In this document: positions 61,001 to 64,000 of the stretch, one piece after another
Numbering within the stretch: the first letter of the stretch is position 1
How the letters are laid out: every line of letters starts with the position of its first letter
Origin: Agrostemma githago
Taxonomy: Eukaryota; Streptophyta; Magnoliopsida; Caryophyllales; Caryophyllaceae
Length of the DNA: 64,000 bases
Reading direction: 5' to 3'
Assembly (NCBI GenBank): GCA_958450325.1
Contig: OY288251.1
Span: 68,031,666-68,095,665, forward strand
Notes under the pieces: model-generated
What the model was told of the DNA's origin: nothing
Seen by the model: the letters and a program-made list of their open reading frames with translations, nothing else
The model's database searches: none
Position numbers and translations under genes: made by a program

Positions 61001-63681
61001 CGATAGCGCCAAAGCGTGCTTCATGATCAGCATACTTCTTCCAATAACCGTAACACAGGGGGAATTCTGCTAAAAATGCATCATAAACTTTTCTGATCTT
61101 CAATATAACGTCCTGCATAAAAACAAAGACAAAGAGGAGATAATTAAGAATTAAGAATATATAATGACGGACACGCTTAGCCACCCAACAATAAAAAGCT
61201 ATGGGTTAGTGAGTAAAACAAAAACCTTTGGGCTGGATGCTTAACAAAACCATTATAAACACTCAAATAGCAAGATTCGTTGATGTGTTATGTGTCACTT
61301 GCCCTTTTTGTTTTTTAAGAAACCAACACATAAGAAAATAATCAAGAAGTCGTAGAGGATAACTGGTCTTTAGTGATAACATTTACAGAGAAATTCAACT
61401 CCACTTATTAAGCAAAAATAGTACTCCATCCATTCCAGTTTACTGGCCCTTTCTATTTAGGTAATAAGTGAGAAATAACAGCTCTATGCTCTACTCCATG
61501 AATTAAAGGGGAAGAGAACAATGTCGTTGTGATACAAAGAGCGGTAATTAAATCGGTAGATTTGGTTGTTCACGCAATTTTCTTACCAAATTTAGAAAGG
61601 GTACAATCAGTTTGAGGACAATTAAGAGAGAAGGGGCAATAAAAGTGGAACGTAAGAGCTGATACCCTTCACATCACAAGCTGCTTGCTTTTTTCCAGGA
61701 AGAATCTCTAGCACTTGGTCTTTCTTACGTCAAAAATTGTCAAATAAGATGATGTTTCAACATCATCACTAATATGCTTATCCAGAACTTTCATGTTCAC
61801 CCCTTAAATTTGATAATTTCCAGCCACAAGTTAAATGAATAATTTCAAAGAAAATCAGGATGTTATACTTTGCCAGAACACAATCTTCAATTTACCACAG
61901 AAAATTTTGTTTACAAATCAAACAGTTCACAAATCACAACACGAATAAAATTTATGAGTCGGTGTTATTTATGAAAACCTCAGTAACCAGTTGTAACACA
62001 CAAATTTAAGTCTCTTGCACAAACACTGAAAGAGATCATATGTATCAACTTTACGTGAAAGACCTAAACAAGGCTATTAAATAAAAACATGGGATTGAGT
62101 AGTGAAATGTAACCCAATTAGAAAAGCATTGTACAGTACCTGTGCCATCCTTTCTGTCTCTTCAATTAGCTGAGTCCATGCATTAAAATCTAATGAATTT
62201 GCTTTCACTGTGTTCCATAGGCGTTGTTCTTCAGCAGATAAAGCGTTATCTGGAACAGAGGCTCAAATACATCAGCAAATTATTAAAAAAGAAGGCTAAC
62301 AAGGATAAATGAAACAACGCCAATGAACCACCAAATAGGGCTATAAAAATTGGCAGCAGCATAAATATATTCTCAAATAATTGACAAACCTGCATCACAG
62401 AACTTTGAACTAAAGACAGCTCTAAAAGTTCTGCTTTAATGTTTTCATGCCGAATATCAATAACCAGGTTGAAAGCGCAAAAATCAGAAAGGTGGGATCA
62501 ACTTTAGAAAACGGAAAACTGAACTATATAGAGCTCGCTTGGGATGGGGGTAACTATTAGGGGAGTAATGGAACTTGAAATGAGAAGAAAATGTAGGAGA
62601 TTAGTGGTTAGTGGCACAAGTTAAGGTGTAATTGTAAAGAGGAGGTGACGGAAGAGCTATTACTCCCAGATGAGACTATACTACCCTATTTTTCTCCATC
62701 CCATCTCCACCTACCACTAATCTCCTCCAATTTAACTCTATCACTTCCGTAATGTTAACCCGACAATTCACTTGAGTGTCAAGTCGCGTGTGTGACACCG
62801 ACACAAGTATACGACACTTGGATATAGACAAAAGAAAAGGCCCTGGATAGTCTAGTCCCACACTCCGACACCGTGTCGGACGACCCTGAGTAACACCGCC
62901 TTTATTATTACCCCCTCCCAAGCGAACCCTTAAAATGACTACAGTTGCATTCTTGGGTACGAATAAGGTTAAACTTGAATAGTTTTTTTTACTTTTGGAA
63001 TTTGTATATACACGATTTACCGTTTAATGGCAATAGATAGCCATGGTGTCATGCTGATTTCAGTTAAGGATCAAGTGAGAACAACCATTTACCCAGCGTG
63101 GAGTTGATTCATCTTTACGAGGGTCCAACAATGATGGTGAGTAGGATTACGTCAAATAATTTACAGTTTAACGTGATGGGGAATAGATGAGGTGATCGCG
63201 ACAATTGGACACCTTAAACAATATTATGACTCAAGTGAATACCTGCACTGTCCTCAGCGTTTTGCGTAGCTGTTGCTACTTGTACTTCGTGGGAAGAAGT
63301 AAGATTCCCATTTGCATCAGTTGTAACCGTCCCATTTGCACTACCATTATAAACATCCATCTGATTTGAACCCATCGACAAGGTTTGGTCTTCTGCAGTA
63401 GAGTGGTTCCCCTCTTCTATTGGCCTATTTTCTACGGCGGAAGGAAGAGAAGAGTCTTCTGGAGTAGAGCTTGAATGCACAGTTGAGTTTACAACATTGG
63501 GATCCGTTGTCGTATGCACTGCATCGGCTGAAACCGAATCAACCACACTACTTGTAGTGGTTACAGCAGCAGTTTCTGAAGTGCTCGTGTTAGTGTCCAT
63601 AAAATCTCCAGTATGATACGTGTCAGATGTATAACCTACAACCGTAGATGTTTGAGCAACAACCGTTTCACTCTCACCCAT
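53686..63681 (-). CDS. PRP39: Pre-mRNA-processing factor 39 (U1 snRNP-associated, HAT repeats)
   Basis: Thirteen exons: 63243-63681, 62140-62249, 60883-61112, 60144-60311, 59280-59652, 58642-58785, 57750-57902, 57545-57661, 57268-57348, 56937-57086, 55079-55381, 54831-54938 and 53686-53793. They sum to 2484 nt (827 aa), close to the plant PRP39 length. A Ser/Thr-rich N-terminal 145 residues precede HAT (half-TPR) repeats: FNAWTQLIEETER, CYGYWKKYADHEARFG, YPLWDKYIEYEYSQQDW, LENWHNYLDFIERNED, YPEFWRRYIQCM and GDIPGARAAFQ. A Lys/Arg segment (KAKDRHARLFSRHRSL) and a Pro/Gln/Ala/Tyr-rich tail (QPWPQATQAQAQPYNP) follow. PRP39 is a U1 snRNP auxiliary factor in 5' splice-site recognition in the nucleus. 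Intron 10 (1.55 kb) holds a Helitron-like element and intron 1 a MITE. Confidence 0.95.
54996..55063. repeat. (GTA)n microsatellite in PRP39 intron 11
   Basis: About 68 bp of GTA/GTG triplets starting within 20 bp of the exon 11 donor (intron begins at 55078). On the transcribed strand it is a TAC/CAC run, lengthening the pyrimidine-containing part of the intron. Confidence 0.9.
56094..56427 (+). mobile_element. Small Helitron-like element in PRP39 intron 10
   Basis: The right end has a short stem (GTGCATTTGCA), then AGGGACTTAAACTAG followed by a host T (CTAG at 56424-56427). This matches the 3' end pattern at 46785. The left end TCCGTATATATTAAAAAGAT at 56094 is a plausible TC start. 'gaaccactgaaaaaggagac' with 'acgtgt' and 'gtccgcc' nearby recalls sequence at 51150-51230. 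About 334 bp, non-coding. Confidence 0.5.
61424..61652. mobile_element. Stowaway MITE in PRP39 intron 2, right terminus shortened
   Basis: The left end CTCCATCCATTCCAGTTTAC and the right end 'ggggcaataaaagtggaacg' are imperfect inverted repeats. TA lies on each side (61422-61423, 61653-61654). The terminal GGAGGGAG of the right arm is missing. Confidence 0.6.
62531..62939. mobile_element. Tourist-like MITE in PRP39 intron 1
   Basis: The left end GAGCTCGCTTGGGATGGGGG and the right end CCCCCTCCCAAGCGAACCC are inverted repeats over about 25 bp. Flanking triplets are ATA (left) and TTA (right), so a TWA-type duplication is only approximate. The interior 62760-62890 contains 'gacacttgg'/'gtgtcggac' words of a different composition, possibly a nested or captured piece. 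Confidence 0.6.
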
Positions 63682-64000
63682 TGATAGGTACTCCTAGAGG
63701 GAAAGTTGTTTCAACCTATATGCTGCAAGGAAAATGTGTGTACTTTATCAAAAACCAACAACGCACATTATAAATCATTATGAGTACAATAGAGACTATT
63801 AGCCATCTCAACACTAAGAAAAACGTACGATAACATAACGAAATGATCCCGGTCTCAATATCCCAGCCTCAATATTTTACAACCTTCACCTCAACTATAT
63901 GATAGAATTTTAAACCGAGTTTATCAGTAGCTATTTTATGTGAACATTTCACTTTGGTTTTGTGTCACTTGTTGACATGACACCTCCTGACACGGCATGA
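63682..64000. other. 5' leader/promoter of PRP39, window edge
   Basis: Sequence upstream of the PRP39 start codon, likely including its 5' UTR. No further gene is visible before the window ends. Confidence 0.4.

Overview
The window is plant nuclear DNA. It holds intron-bearing genes with GT-AG splice sites, plant-specific families (BIR2-type receptor kinases, plant Vps62/DUF946, QRT3-like polygalacturonase) and a dense load of plant transposons (Stowaway, Tourist, MULE, hAT, Helitron, SINE, LINE, copia). No plastid, mitochondrial or bacterial features were seen. A core eudicot is likely. The very frequent 'actccgta' words suggest Caryophyllales (beet/spinach/quinoa relatives), but that is an impression, not a demonstration.

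Layout. 1-2.1 kb: two Stowaway MITEs and unassigned sequence. 2.1-15.7 kb: a heterogeneous satellite-like cluster. A ~327-bp monomer (family I, about 18 copies) is flanked by a second family (III) at both ends, and near 14.4 kb it switches to an inverted, diverged version (II). Two reverse-strand LINE fragments, a 144-bp MULE-type MITE and a 2-kb TIR transposon interrupt it. 16-17.8 kb: a Stowaway, a SINE end and a hAT deletion derivative with GC-rich arms. 19.2-22.3 kb (-): a four-exon COA1-like mitochondrial gene. 23.2-26.3 kb (-): a two-exon Vps62/DUF946 gene. 27.4-29.3 kb (-) and 34.0-35.9 kb (+): two ~95% identical BIR2-like pseudokinase receptors in inverted orientation, separated by a nest of MITEs, a SINE and a copia relic. 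37.4-42.8 kb (-): a nine-exon G3BP-like NTF2/RRM gene. 43-46.8 kb: a hAT remnant and a probable Helitron carrying two nested MULE MITEs with exact 9-bp target duplications. 47.1-48.8 kb (-): a three-exon QRT3-like gene. 49.6-51.3 kb (-): an unusual gag-only reading frame with two gag-type domains and a triplicated small exon. 53.7-63.7 kb (-): a thirteen-exon PRP39 gene (827 aa).

The genes do not form a pathway. They are independent housekeeping or signalling genes: COX assembly, U1 snRNP splicing factor, stress-granule type RNA binding, cell-wall pectin hydrolysis and BAK1-type receptor regulation. All exon models were built by eye from splice consensus and reading-frame continuity. For every multi-exon gene the summed coding length is a multiple of three.

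The items most worth a second look are the gag-duplicated, exon-triplicated gene at 49.6-51.3 kb, the open reading frame carried by the 327-bp satellite monomer together with its orientation switch, and the BIR2 inverted duplication.
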